A stretch of 17,087 bases of DNA, taken from assembly GCA_009782085.1 (NCBI GenBank), contig WQUN01000016.1:1-17087 (forward strand), written 5' to 3'. The DNA is from Bacillota bacterium. Its GTDB lineage: Bacteria > Bacillota > Clostridia > Lachnospirales > WQUN01. The notes under the pieces are model-generated. The model made no database searches and was not told where the DNA came from. It saw only the letters and a list, made by a program, of their open reading frames with translations. Positions within the stretch are counted from its first letter, which is position 1. The number at the start of each line of letters is the position of its first letter. A program made the translations under genes and the position numbers. Below are positions 8,300 to 14,324 of the stretch, one piece after another.

Positions 8300-8327
8300 G
8301 TAGGGGCGGGCTTCCATGCCCGCCCGG
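8300..8327 (+). repeat. TGTAGGGGCGGGC...GCCCGCCC hairpin
   Basis: GGCGGGC and GCCCGCC pair across a 6-nt TTCCAT loop, preceded by TGTAGG. The TGTAGGG end is shared with the element at 11975-12062 and, inverted, with the CCCTACG ends of the 8103 and 8353 hairpins. Confidence 0.75.
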
Positions 8328-8352
8328 GAATGTGTAATACAGGGCATTTTGC

Positions 8353-8379
8353 GGTCGGGGATGAAACCCCGACCCTACG
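8353..8379 (+). repeat. GGTCGGGG...CCCCGACCCTACGA hairpin, copy 2
   Basis: Same stem and CTACGA tail as the copy at 8103-8129, differing only in the loop (ATGAAA versus ATGGAA). It is flanked by GGGCATT and AATGCC, a further short inverted pair. Confidence 0.85.
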
Positions 8380-8483
8380 ATAATGCCGGTTTTCGGACAT
8401 TGTTCGTTGTAGTATTAACCTGTTGACATTGGGATATGCTCCGTTCCCACATCGGGCGGAGACAAGCTCCGCCCCCAACGGCC

Positions 8484-8683
8484 GCAAGCTAAGCTGTAAT
8501 AATTTACCATATGGCTAATTGTTGCAGCTTTTGTGCGGCTTAATGTCATTCTGAGCCGAACGCGAAGAATCTTTTTGTGCGTAATTGCACGTCGGACAAG
8601 AACAAGATCCTTCGCTACGCTCAGGATGACAAGGCAAAAGAACCTTTGTTTTGGATATGGTATTAATTCCCAGCTTAGCTTGC
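8484..8683. repeat. Inverted repeat arms GCAAGCTAAGCT, split by another element
   Basis: GCAAGCTAAGCT near 8484-8495 and AGCTTAGCTTGC near 8672-8683 are perfect inverse copies, with looser pairing continuing outward into CTCCGCC-rich sequence on both sides. The GTCATTCTGAG element (8544-8631) lies between the arms, as if inserted into an older palindrome. Confidence 0.6.
8544..8631. repeat. TGTCATTCTGAGC palindromic element, copy 1
   Basis: TGTCATTCTGAGC (from 8544) pairs with GCTCAGGATGACA (ending 8631) with one mismatch. Inner arms GCGAAGAATC and GATCCTTCGC also pair. A shorter copy lies at 12109-12165. Elements of this type are widely dispersed in bacterial intergenic DNA; the function is unknown. 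Confidence 0.9.
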
Positions 8684-8727
8684 AGGCGTTGAGCTCCGCC
8701 ACTGCGTCCAGTGGATATGCTCCGCCC

Positions 8728-9753
8728 CTACCGGTTTTTCGTCACTTCGATCCCGAACACGTCGGTTATGAATTTGGCCGGAACCATCATCCTGTCGCGG
8801 ACTATCATCGGGAAGGCCCCGTCTATGGGTACGGTCACGCCGCAGGCGTAATCTCGGCCGTTGAACCTGACGGAAGCCGTTAGGGTGTCGGGGTCCCAAC
8901 CGACGACGCCGCCGAGATTCGCGGCCACGGCCCGGAGCGGGAGGTAGAGCGCGCCGCCCTGCGAATATGGGGCGACTGGGACGTCGAGAAGCGTCCGGTT
9001 CAGGAAAACCGCGCCGTACTCGGCGCTGACCCTGAGCACGGCGCCCGCGCCGCCCGCCGGAGCCGCGGCGGCCTCGCAGAACGGGCGGGATATGGTCTCC
9101 TTACCGGCCTTATCCCGGAGGGAGGCGCTTATGGCGTATGTCCCTGCCTCGGGGAGGCTGAGCCTGACCGCGCCGTCCGCGCCTGTCACATATCCGGAAG
9201 GCTCGCCGTTTATAAGTATCGCCGCGCCTTCGACGGGCAGGCCCGTCTCGTCCCAGGTGTTGCTTCTTAGCGTCAGGGTGAATTCCTCGCCGACGTCGGG
9301 CGTGACCATCGGCTCGTCAAAATACGCGTACGCGGCGGCCTGCCAGTCGATCAGGTAAAAGACCACGGAGTCGCCGCTTTGCAGGACGCACTTGTCGAAG
9401 CCGACCCAGGGGGTCTCGTTGTTGACCGCGTACATCCACGAGCTTACGTCGTCCTGGGCATGGCCCATGATGGACGTGATGTACATGCCGTAGTCGGAGG
9501 TCTCGTATTGCAGGGCGCCGCCGGCGTCGCCCGTTTTGGCGGCCAGGGCGAAGTAGAGCGCCCAGTAGGCCGTGTCCTCGGAGTTGGAGAGATAGACGGT
9601 CGTGGTCGGAAGGAGAGTCTCATAGCTCCCGGCGACGCAGCTCTCGATCCGGACGCGGACGGGGCTCCCCGCGGGTTCGGCGGCCGCTGCGAGGGCGCAT
9701 AGGGACAGGGCGAATACCGCCGTCAGCAATAGTGCGGCGCATTTTTTCAGCAT
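8728..9753 (-). CDS. Secreted protein with DUF4430-like domain and copper-amine-oxidase-N-like stalk domain
   Basis: The start is taken at ATG 9753 because GGAGG lies 9 nt upstream (9763-9767) and a signal peptide follows (MLKKCAALLLTAVFALSL, ending near ALAAAAEP). The frame is open further up to 9837 but gives no secretion signal there. Of 341 residues, ~45-130 resemble DUF4430 (SSWMYAVNNETPWVGFDK, then SGDSVVFYLIDW), a fold related to cobalamin-binding proteins. A middle part (~140-215) looks like a carboxypeptidase-regulatory or Ig-like domain (PVEGAAILINGEPSGYVTGA). The C-terminus (~235-341) resembles the copper amine oxidase N-terminal stalk (LYLPLRAVAANLGG, RDRMMVPAKFITDVFG). Likely a cell-surface ligand-binding or adhesion protein; the ligand is unknown. 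It stands alone, between repeat-rich regions. Confidence 0.82.
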   Translation of the reverse strand: MLKKCAALLLTAVFALSLCALAAAAEPAGSPVRVRIESCVAGSYETLLPTTTVYLSNSEDTAYWALYFALAAKTGDAGGALQYETSDYGMYITSIMGHAQDDVSSWMYAVNNETPWVGFDKCVLQSGDSVVFYLIDWQAAAYAYFDEPMVTPDVGEEFTLTLRSNTWDETGLPVEGAAILINGEPSGYVTGADGAVRLSLPEAGTYAISASLRDKAGKETISRPFCEAAAAPAGGAGAVLRVSAEYGAVFLNRTLLDVPVAPYSQGGALYLPLRAVAANLGGVVGWDPDTLTASVRFNGRDYACGVTVPIDGAFPMIVRDRMMVPAKFITDVFGIEVTKNR

Positions 9754-9785
9754 TCCCAAAAACCTCCATATTCGTAGTGGGATAC

Positions 9786-9832
9786 AGTCGTTTCGATTTG
9801 AAATGAGCTGTTGAAACTCAATTTCAAACGAC
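9786..9832. repeat. AGTCGTTTCG palindromic element, copy 2
   Basis: The left arm 9786-9807 and right arm 9817-9832 (ending TTTCAAACGAC) pair imperfectly. The left arm is a perfect 22-bp inverse copy of 8219-8240, so the DUF4430 gene lies between inverted repeats about 1.55 kb apart. It would be transcribed in the leader of that gene. Confidence 0.8.
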
Positions 9833-9837
9833 AACAC

Positions 9838-9866
9838 AGTTTAGCCCCCCGGCGGGGGACAGTCAA
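9838..9866 (-). promoter_or_regulatory. Candidate promoter of the DUF4430 gene
   Basis: Read on the minus strand, TTGACT (9866-9861), a 17-bp spacer and TAAACT (9843-9838). The spacer is a GC-rich inverted repeat (CCCCC-GCC-GGGGG) that could be an operator. The predicted start near 9831 lies at the edge of the palindromic element, giving a leader of about 78 nt. Confidence 0.5.
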
Positions 9867-9951
9867 GGGTTTGCGGAATGTACGTATGAAATGCAAAAAA
9901 TGCGGTTATTTTACAAAAATATTTTGGAGACTTTTATTTTTATTCCGCGTA

Positions 9952-9960
9952 TGTTATAAT
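9952..9960 (+). promoter_or_regulatory. Extended -10 promoter for the TPM-like/PspA operon
   Basis: TGTTATAAT gives a perfect TATAAT (9955-9960) with an upstream TG, the extended -10 form. No good -35 lies 17 bp upstream, which extended -10 promoters tolerate; the upstream DNA is strongly AT-rich. Transcription would start near 9967, about 100 nt before the GTG at 10070. Confidence 0.6.
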
Positions 9961-9976
9961 CAATGCATATGCAAAC

Positions 9977-10051
9977 AAATCGCCCCGTAAGGCAAAGGCG
10001 TTTCTTGCCAAACCGGAGTTTTCGGCATCCGGCATAAACCGGCGGCGATTT
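9977..10051 (+). promoter_or_regulatory. Foldable 5' leader before the TPM-like/PspA operon
   Basis: AAATCGCC (9977-9984) and GGCGATTT (10044-10051) form an 8-bp closing stem. Inside are GGCAA/TTGCC (about 9991-10010) and CCGGA/TCCGG (about 10013-10032) hairpins. The structure ends 4 nt before the GGGAGG ribosome binding site. It matches no riboswitch consensus that I recognise. Confidence 0.35.
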
Positions 10052-10069
10052 CATCGGGAGGTCTGTGTA

Positions 10070-11149
10070 GTGCCAAGAGGCGGATTTTCAGGCGGCGGCG
10101 GAGGCTTTTCGGGCGGAGGAGGGGGCTTTTCGGGCGGCGGAGGCCGCTCCTTCGGCGGCGGCGGCGGCCGCTCCTTCGGCGGGCGCTCCGGCGGCGGAGG
10201 CGCCAGCAGAGGCGGTTTCACGGGCGGAGGGTTTTCATCCGGCGGCGGTTTCAGGGGCGGGTCTCCGGGCGGAGGGTTGCCTCCGGGAGGGAGGCCGCCG
10301 ATGGGCGGCGGGCCGATGTTCCCGGGCGGCGGAGGTTTTCGCCGGGGCTTCTACGGGGGCGGCGGCGGAGGCTGCGGCGGCGTCGGATGCACGGTGATTT
10401 TCATCGCCGCGATAGTATTAATATTCGTGGCCGTATTGTTATTCAGTTTTTCCGGGGGCGTGTCCGTAGGGAGTTCGTCCGGCGGCTCCGAGGTGACCAG
10501 TTCCACGATCAAACGCGAGCCCCTGCCTAAGGGCGCGGTCACGGAGACCGGCTGGTATACGGACGAACTGAACTGGATACAGAACCCCGTGACCCTGGAA
10601 GCCGGAATGAAAAACTTTTACGCGAAGACCGGCGTCCAGCCCTACCTCTATATCACGGACACGGTCAACGGAAATACGGATCCCACCAGCGCGAACTGGA
10701 AATCCGACATGGAAGCCTTCGCCAACCAGGAGTACGACCTGCTCTTCCGCGACGAGGCCCATCTGCTGGTCATATTCTGGGAGAACAACGATAACTACGC
10801 GACCGGCTACCTGGCCGGCACCCAGGCCAAGGCGGTCATAGACGACGAGGCCGCCAACATTTTGCTGGACTATATAGACCGCTACTACTACGGCAGTATG
10901 ACGGAGGATGAGTTTTTCAGCAAATCCTTCGACGACGCGGCCGTCCGGATCATGACCGTGACCAGGTCGCCGTGGATCCCGGTTTTGCTCGTGCTGATCG
11001 TCCTCGTGATTTTGGTCCTGCTGTTCGTCTGGTGGAACAGGCGCAAGAAGCAGAAGAACCTGGAGGCGGAGCAGACGCAGAAGATACTTGAAACTCCCAT
11101 CGAGGAACTTGGCCCGGGCCCGACAGGGCTTGAGGACAAATATAAATAA
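10070..11149 (+). CDS. Gly-rich membrane protein with TPM-like extracytoplasmic domain, partner of PspA
   Basis: The start is GTG 10070 with GGGAGG 8 nt upstream; the product has 359 residues. Residues 1-105 are almost pure Gly/Phe/Ser/Arg (GGGFSGG, GGGGRSFGG, RGG). A membrane segment follows at ~107-128 (VIFIAAIVLIFVAVLLFSF). Residues ~150-295 (TGWYTDELNWIQNPVTLEAG, VQPYLYITD, DEAHLLVIFWENND, ATGYLAGTQA) recall the TPM (YgcG/Psb32) fold. A second membrane segment is at ~303-326, then a basic NRRKKQKN tail. By the positive-inside rule both ends face the cytoplasm and the TPM-like domain faces outward. TPM proteins usually carry their Gly-rich segment at the C-terminus; here it is N-terminal. 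The pspA-like gene starts 14 nt after the stop, so an envelope-stress function with PspA is likely. The TPM assignment is moderate. Confidence 0.72.
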   Translation: MPRGGFSGGGGGFSGGGGGFSGGGGRSFGGGGGRSFGGRSGGGGASRGGFTGGGFSSGGGFRGGSPGGGLPPGGRPPMGGGPMFPGGGGFRRGFYGGGGGGCGGVGCTVIFIAAIVLIFVAVLLFSFSGGVSVGSSSGGSEVTSSTIKREPLPKGAVTETGWYTDELNWIQNPVTLEAGMKNFYAKTGVQPYLYITDTVNGNTDPTSANWKSDMEAFANQEYDLLFRDEAHLLVIFWENNDNYATGYLAGTQAKAVIDDEAANILLDYIDRYYYGSMTEDEFFSKSFDDAAVRIMTVTRSPWIPVLLVLIVLVILVLLFVWWNRRKKQKNLEAEQTQKILETPIEELGPGPTGLEDKYK

Positions 11150-11162
11150 GGAGGAACGGAAA

Positions 11163-11864
11163 ATGGGGATATTAGGCAGATTTAAGGACATCATGTCGTC
11201 GAACGTGAACGCGCTCCTGGACAAGATGGAAGACCCGTCCAAAATGGTTGATCAGATGCTGATCAACATGAACAAGGATTTGGCCGACGTCAAGATGGAG
11301 ACCGCCGGCGTGATGGCGGAGGAGACCCGCTGCCAGCGCCTGGTCGACGAGAACCGCGAAAAAGTCGCGGATTATGTCCGTTACGCCGAGAAGGCCGTGC
11401 TGGCCGGAAACGACGGGGACGCGGCCACGTTTTTGGCCAAGAAGCAGGAATACGAGTCCGCCGGCGCCGGCCTTCAGACGGCCTACGAGGCGGCCCACGC
11501 CAACGCCGAGAAAATGCGCCAGCTCCACGACAAGCTCGTAAGCGACATCAGCGCCCTGAACTCCCGCAAGTCGATGATCAAGGCCAAGGAATCCGTGGCC
11601 AAGACGCAGGAGCGCGTGAACAAGTTCAGTATGCCGGACACCAACCGCGGCGGCGAGGAAGCCTTCAACCGCATGGAGGACAAGGTGAACAAGAGGCTCG
11701 ACACGGCCAACGCCATGGCGGACCTCAACACCGAGCCGGTCGACGCCGCGAAGGCGCTGGAGGAAAAATACAAATCCGGCCTCGGCGATTCCGCCGTGCA
11801 GGACGAACTGGCGGCCATGAAGGCCCGCCTGGGCAAAGGCCCGAAGCAGGAAGGCGAGAATTAA
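11163..11864 (+). CDS. PspA/IM30 (Vipp1) family membrane-stress protein
   Basis: A 233-residue protein with the family's short N-terminal helix (MGILGRFKDIMSSNVNALLD) and conserved DPSKMVDQML, followed by long coiled-coil helices of Ala, Glu and Lys-rich sequence to ~150, and a C-terminal helical part (EAFNRMEDKVNKRLDTANAM). PspA/IM30 proteins form ESCRT-III-like polymers that bind and protect the cytoplasmic membrane under stress. ATG 11163 has a perfect AGGAGGAA 6-7 nt upstream; that ribosome site begins at the last base of the preceding stop codon, so the two genes form an operon. The upstream membrane protein is a plausible anchor or sensor. No PspF, PspB, PspC or Lia-type genes are seen nearby. 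Confidence 0.92.
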   Translation: MGILGRFKDIMSSNVNALLDKMEDPSKMVDQMLINMNKDLADVKMETAGVMAEETRCQRLVDENREKVADYVRYAEKAVLAGNDGDAATFLAKKQEYESAGAGLQTAYEAAHANAEKMRQLHDKLVSDISALNSRKSMIKAKESVAKTQERVNKFSMPDTNRGGEEAFNRMEDKVNKRLDTANAMADLNTEPVDAAKALEEKYKSGLGDSAVQDELAAMKARLGKGPKQEGEN

Positions 11865-11899
11865 GCCACTCATATGCGTCTGCGAAGCGCACAAACAAA

Positions 11900-11926
11900 A
11901 CAGGGCGGACGCCAAGTCCGCCCTGT
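11900..11926. terminator. Terminator hairpin after the PspA gene, possibly bidirectional
   Basis: An 11-bp perfect stem (11900-11910 with 11916-11926, ACAGGGCGGAC/GTCCGCCCTGT) and a 5-nt loop lie 36 bp after the PspA stop. On the + side the following TAACTGTTATTC is only moderately T-rich; on the minus side the stem is followed by TTTTGTTTG, a better terminator tail for transcription arriving from the right. Confidence 0.75.
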
Positions 11927-11974
11927 AACTGTTATTCTGCACGACAACGCATTAATATACAATACGCGCAAGCA

Positions 11975-12062
11975 TTGTAGGGCGCGCCGTCCCCGGCGCG
12001 CCGAGACTGCCGCACAATTGTGCTTGAACAGAGCCAATCAGATGTATCGGCGCGCCCTACAA
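11975..12062. repeat. TTGTAGGGCGCGCCG palindromic element
   Basis: Fifteen-bp perfect inverted ends (11975-11989 and 12048-12062) enclose 58 bp. The self-complementary GGCGCGCC occurs three times. There is no coding capacity. It shares TGTAGGG ends with the hairpins at 8103, 8300 and 8353. Confidence 0.88.
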
Positions 12063-12108
12063 CGAAATACGTCATTTTTGTGAAAGATCACAATCATGCG
12101 TTGTTGTA

Positions 12109-12165
12109 TGTCATTCTGAGCCGTAGGCGAAGAATTTAATATCCTTCGCTTCGCTCAGGATGACA
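12109..12165. repeat. TGTCATTCTGAGC palindromic element, copy 2
   Basis: TGTCATTCTGAGC (12109-12121) pairs with GCTCAGGATGACA (12153-12165), one mismatch, with inner arms GCGAAGAAT and ATCCTTCGC. It is the compact form of the 8544-8631 copy. It lies 28 bp beyond the end of the minus-strand SLH gene, where the hairpin could act on its transcript end. Confidence 0.9.
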
Positions 12166-12193
12166 ACGATTGTTTCGTCTCGTTAACGACGTC

Positions 12194-13441
12194 CTATTTA
12201 TATTCCAGCCCCTTCCCCGCGAACTTCTCCACGACTCTCAATCCGACGACGATCGCCTGCTCCCGCGTGACTTTGCCCCAGGGCAGATATACCTTTCCGC
12301 CCAGAGCCGGGATCACGCCGTTCGAAGCCATGAAATATACCGACGGTTTTGCCCAGTCCGAGATCCTGTGATCGTCCGCGAACTTTCCGATCGGCGGATA
12401 GACGAGCGTATACCCGCCATCCGCAGAGATGGTCCAGCCCGGGATATAGGCCTGTTTCAGCGCGCGCGTCATGACCGTCGCGCACTGTTCGCGGTCCAGG
12501 GTCGCGTCCGGGGCGAATTCCCTCTGCGAAATTCCCGCCATCAGGCCGATGTTGTACACTTTCAGCACTTCCATATCCGTCGTGTCGGTGAACGGGTTCC
12601 CCCATGTCGCGGCCTTTTTGCCGGCAATGTTCTCGTAGACTTTGACCGCCACCGCCGCGAACTCGGCGCGGCTGATGTTTTTGGACAGGTCGGCGTTTTT
12701 GAGCGTATCGGGGACGAGCCCCATCTCAGCGGCCCTCTGCATCTCGGTCTTGGGCGGGGTCACAGAAAAGGGGACGGTCATTACTGGCGACTCGTCCGCG
12801 GAGAGCAGGTTCGCGCCGTAAAGCCTGACCTCATATTCGCCGGCCTCTTTCGGCGCGGCCAGCGTTATAGCGCCGTCCCCCTGTGGGAGAGCATAGCGCG
12901 CGCCGCCGGCGTAATGCCCCGCGCCTTTCGCGTAAATTGCCGCGAAAGCGCCGTTCGCAGCCATCCGCCCCGTTATCCCGGAGTATTTGACGGTAATCGC
13001 CGAACCGGCGGCGTAGGACGCGGCGTCGAGCGTAATGCTCCCGGCGGCGGCCGATTGATTAACAACGAACGGGACGGAGGCCACGAACGTCGGCCTGCCG
13101 CCGTCGAAACTCCCGGTCCTGTAAAGGCGCATCTCGTAATTTCCGGCCTCCGCCGGCGACGTGAAATCCAGGACGCCGCTCCCGGCGGCGGGGCGTTGGC
13201 TCTCGCCCCAGGCGTTGCACACAGCGTCTTTTGCGTATATCGCGACAAACGCTTTATCATTTGCCATTTTCTCGGTTATACCGGCTACGCTTACGGTTAT
13301 TTTTTCATTTGGTCCATAGCTGTCCTTGTCGAGTTTCAAACTCCCGCTTACGGCTCCGCCGTGACACGAGGCCGCGGCCCCTATGACGGCCGCGAGCGCC
13401 GCGGCGAGCGCCAGCGCGATGATGATAATCTTTTTTTTCAC
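12194..13441 (-). CDS. Secreted protein with two Ig-like domains and C-terminal SLH repeats
   Basis: The start is GTG 13441, giving VKKKIIIIALALAAALAAVIGAAASC, a typical export signal, with a G-run (GGGGGG) 6-7 nt upstream. An ATG further up at 13492 places a non-signal stretch in front and overlaps the endolysin gene. Cys26 after AAS could be a lipoprotein site, but the lipobox is weak. Residues ~33-110 and ~125-205 are two related beta-rich domains (each with LDxxSY, ITxKMA or ITGRMA, FxAIYAK, EAGxYExRLY). Residues ~240-415 hold SLH repeats (ISRAEFAAVAVKVYENI, REFAPDATLDREQCATVMTR, ISDWAKPSVYFMASNGVIP). It follows the NlpC/P60 gene by 29 bp and appears to be the last gene of that operon. 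Function unknown; probably wall-anchored. Confidence 0.85.
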   Translation of the reverse strand: MKKKIIIIALALAAALAAVIGAAASCHGGAVSGSLKLDKDSYGPNEKITVSVAGITEKMANDKAFVAIYAKDAVCNAWGESQRPAAGSGVLDFTSPAEAGNYEMRLYRTGSFDGGRPTFVASVPFVVNQSAAAGSITLDAASYAAGSAITVKYSGITGRMAANGAFAAIYAKGAGHYAGGARYALPQGDGAITLAAPKEAGEYEVRLYGANLLSADESPVMTVPFSVTPPKTEMQRAAEMGLVPDTLKNADLSKNISRAEFAAVAVKVYENIAGKKAATWGNPFTDTTDMEVLKVYNIGLMAGISQREFAPDATLDREQCATVMTRALKQAYIPGWTISADGGYTLVYPPIGKFADDHRISDWAKPSVYFMASNGVIPALGGKVYLPWGKVTREQAIVVGLRVVEKFAGKGLEYK

Positions 13442-13470
13442 GATATTTCCCCCCAGAATTTGTCTAATCC

Positions 13471-14295
13471 TTACCGCGCCGCGGCAAGCCACTGCAGCTC
13501 CACCCAGCTGAAGATCTCCGTCAGAAGCGCCTCCCGCGCGCCTTTATTGGTCTGTATCTTTCCGACGGTCAGCCGCCTGCCGACGACCGACGGCGGCACC
13601 GCCTTCCCGCGCGCGGCCGACAGGCCGCCGTATACCGCGCCCGCCTTGATCGTGACCGCGCCGCCGACGGTTATATCGCCGGCCGCGCCGCCGGCGGCGG
13701 CAATATCTCCAACCGCGCCGGCGGTGGTTATCTTGCCAACCGCGCCACCGACGGCTTTATCTCCAACCGCGCCGGCGGCGGCAATATCTCCAACCGCGCC
13801 GCCGACGGCTATATCGCCAACCGCGCCGGACGCGGCTGTCTCCCCCGCGTACTGGACGTCCGGACACGGGAACCAGTGGGTAAAGTTGGCGGGCAGCGGG
13901 CGCTTCCTGCACCCGTACGCGCTTCCGTCCGCCGCTATATAATACGGGACGCCCTTTTCCATCCCCACGTACACCCCGATATGGCCCGGCAGCCAGACCA
14001 GCGCGCCCATCGGCGCGTTTGTCACGGTGTTTATCGGAAAGATCTCCCTCGCCGTGTTCCTGTACTCCGCCGAGCTGCGGTATCTGCCCGTATAGGCGGA
14101 GATCAGCCCCGAGCAGTCGCAGCACATTTTGCCTATCTTGCCGGCGTCGCTTTCCCACACCATATTCGGGCCGTAGGCTTTCTTCAGCGAATCATACCTG
14201 TCCTTTGTCAGAATCTCCATCTTCGCGCCGTAGACATACGCCGTCCCTAGCTTCGAGCTTACGTATTCCGCCAAACCGGCGCCGGTTTTAATCAT
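13471..14295 (-). CDS. NlpC/P60-family cell-wall peptidase (phage-endolysin type)
   Basis: Enzymes of this family cut peptide bonds in peptidoglycan stem peptides. The 274-residue protein has no signal peptide, as expected for an endolysin released by a holin. DCSGLISAYTG carries the likely nucleophile Cys61; GHIGVYVG gives His105; the third residue is not certain (AADGS at ~121-125). About seven 9-residue Ala/Gly repeats (type GAVGDIAVG, ~155-220) form a linker. The C-terminal ~50 residues (VGKIQTNKGAREALLTEI, then SWVELQWL) look like the wall-binding end of gut Clostridia endolysins. ATG 14295 is chosen because GGGTGA lies 5 nt upstream; a GTG at 14304 would add three residues. The gene lies 29 bp after the amidase gene. 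Confidence 0.85.
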   Translation of the reverse strand: MIKTGAGLAEYVSSKLGTAYVYGAKMEILTKDRYDSLKKAYGPNMVWESDAGKIGKMCCDCSGLISAYTGRYRSSAEYRNTAREIFPINTVTNAPMGALVWLPGHIGVYVGMEKGVPYYIAADGSAYGCRKRPLPANFTHWFPCPDVQYAGETAASGAVGDIAVGGAVGDIAAAGAVGDKAVGGAVGKITTAGAVGDIAAAGGAAGDITVGGAVTIKAGAVYGGLSAARGKAVPPSVVGRRLTVGKIQTNKGAREALLTEIFSWVELQWLAAAR

Positions 14296-14324
14296 GTCAG
14301 TCACCCGCCCGAATTAATCCTTTT

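Larger units (their letters stand above)
8063..8433. repeat. Element bounded by 18-bp perfect inverted repeats
   Basis: CCCAATGTCAACAGGTTA (8063-8080) is repeated in perfect inverse at 8416-8433. The 335 bp between hold three smaller hairpins and an AGTCGTTTCG palindrome, and a looser second pair of arms (around 8273-8291 and 8398-8416). No transposase or clear target-site duplication is seen. It looks like a nested non-autonomous element. Confidence 0.8.
8044..8727. other. Repeat-rich intergenic region without a credible gene
   Basis: This 684-bp stretch between the ATPase stop and the end of the minus-strand DUF4430 gene has no frame with a ribosome binding site or recognisable protein. 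It is a mosaic of palindromic elements, several nested in one another (listed separately). No clear intrinsic terminator with a T-run was found for the ATPase gene; the GC hairpin at 8103-8124 may partly do this. Confidence 0.8.

Noticed and set aside
9967..10069. Known riboswitch (c-di-GMP, TPP, fluoride) in the leader
   Set aside because: Short pieces such as GGCAAA resemble c-di-GMP-I motifs, but the conserved core and order are absent.
13364..13375. Lipoprotein site in the Ig/SLH protein
   Set aside because: Cys26 follows AAS without the usual Leu/Val at -3, so a lipobox is not claimed.
12170..13942. 590-codon open frame on the + strand
   Set aside because: It runs antisense to the SLH and NlpC/P60 genes, has no domain signature, and arises from GC-rich codon bias.
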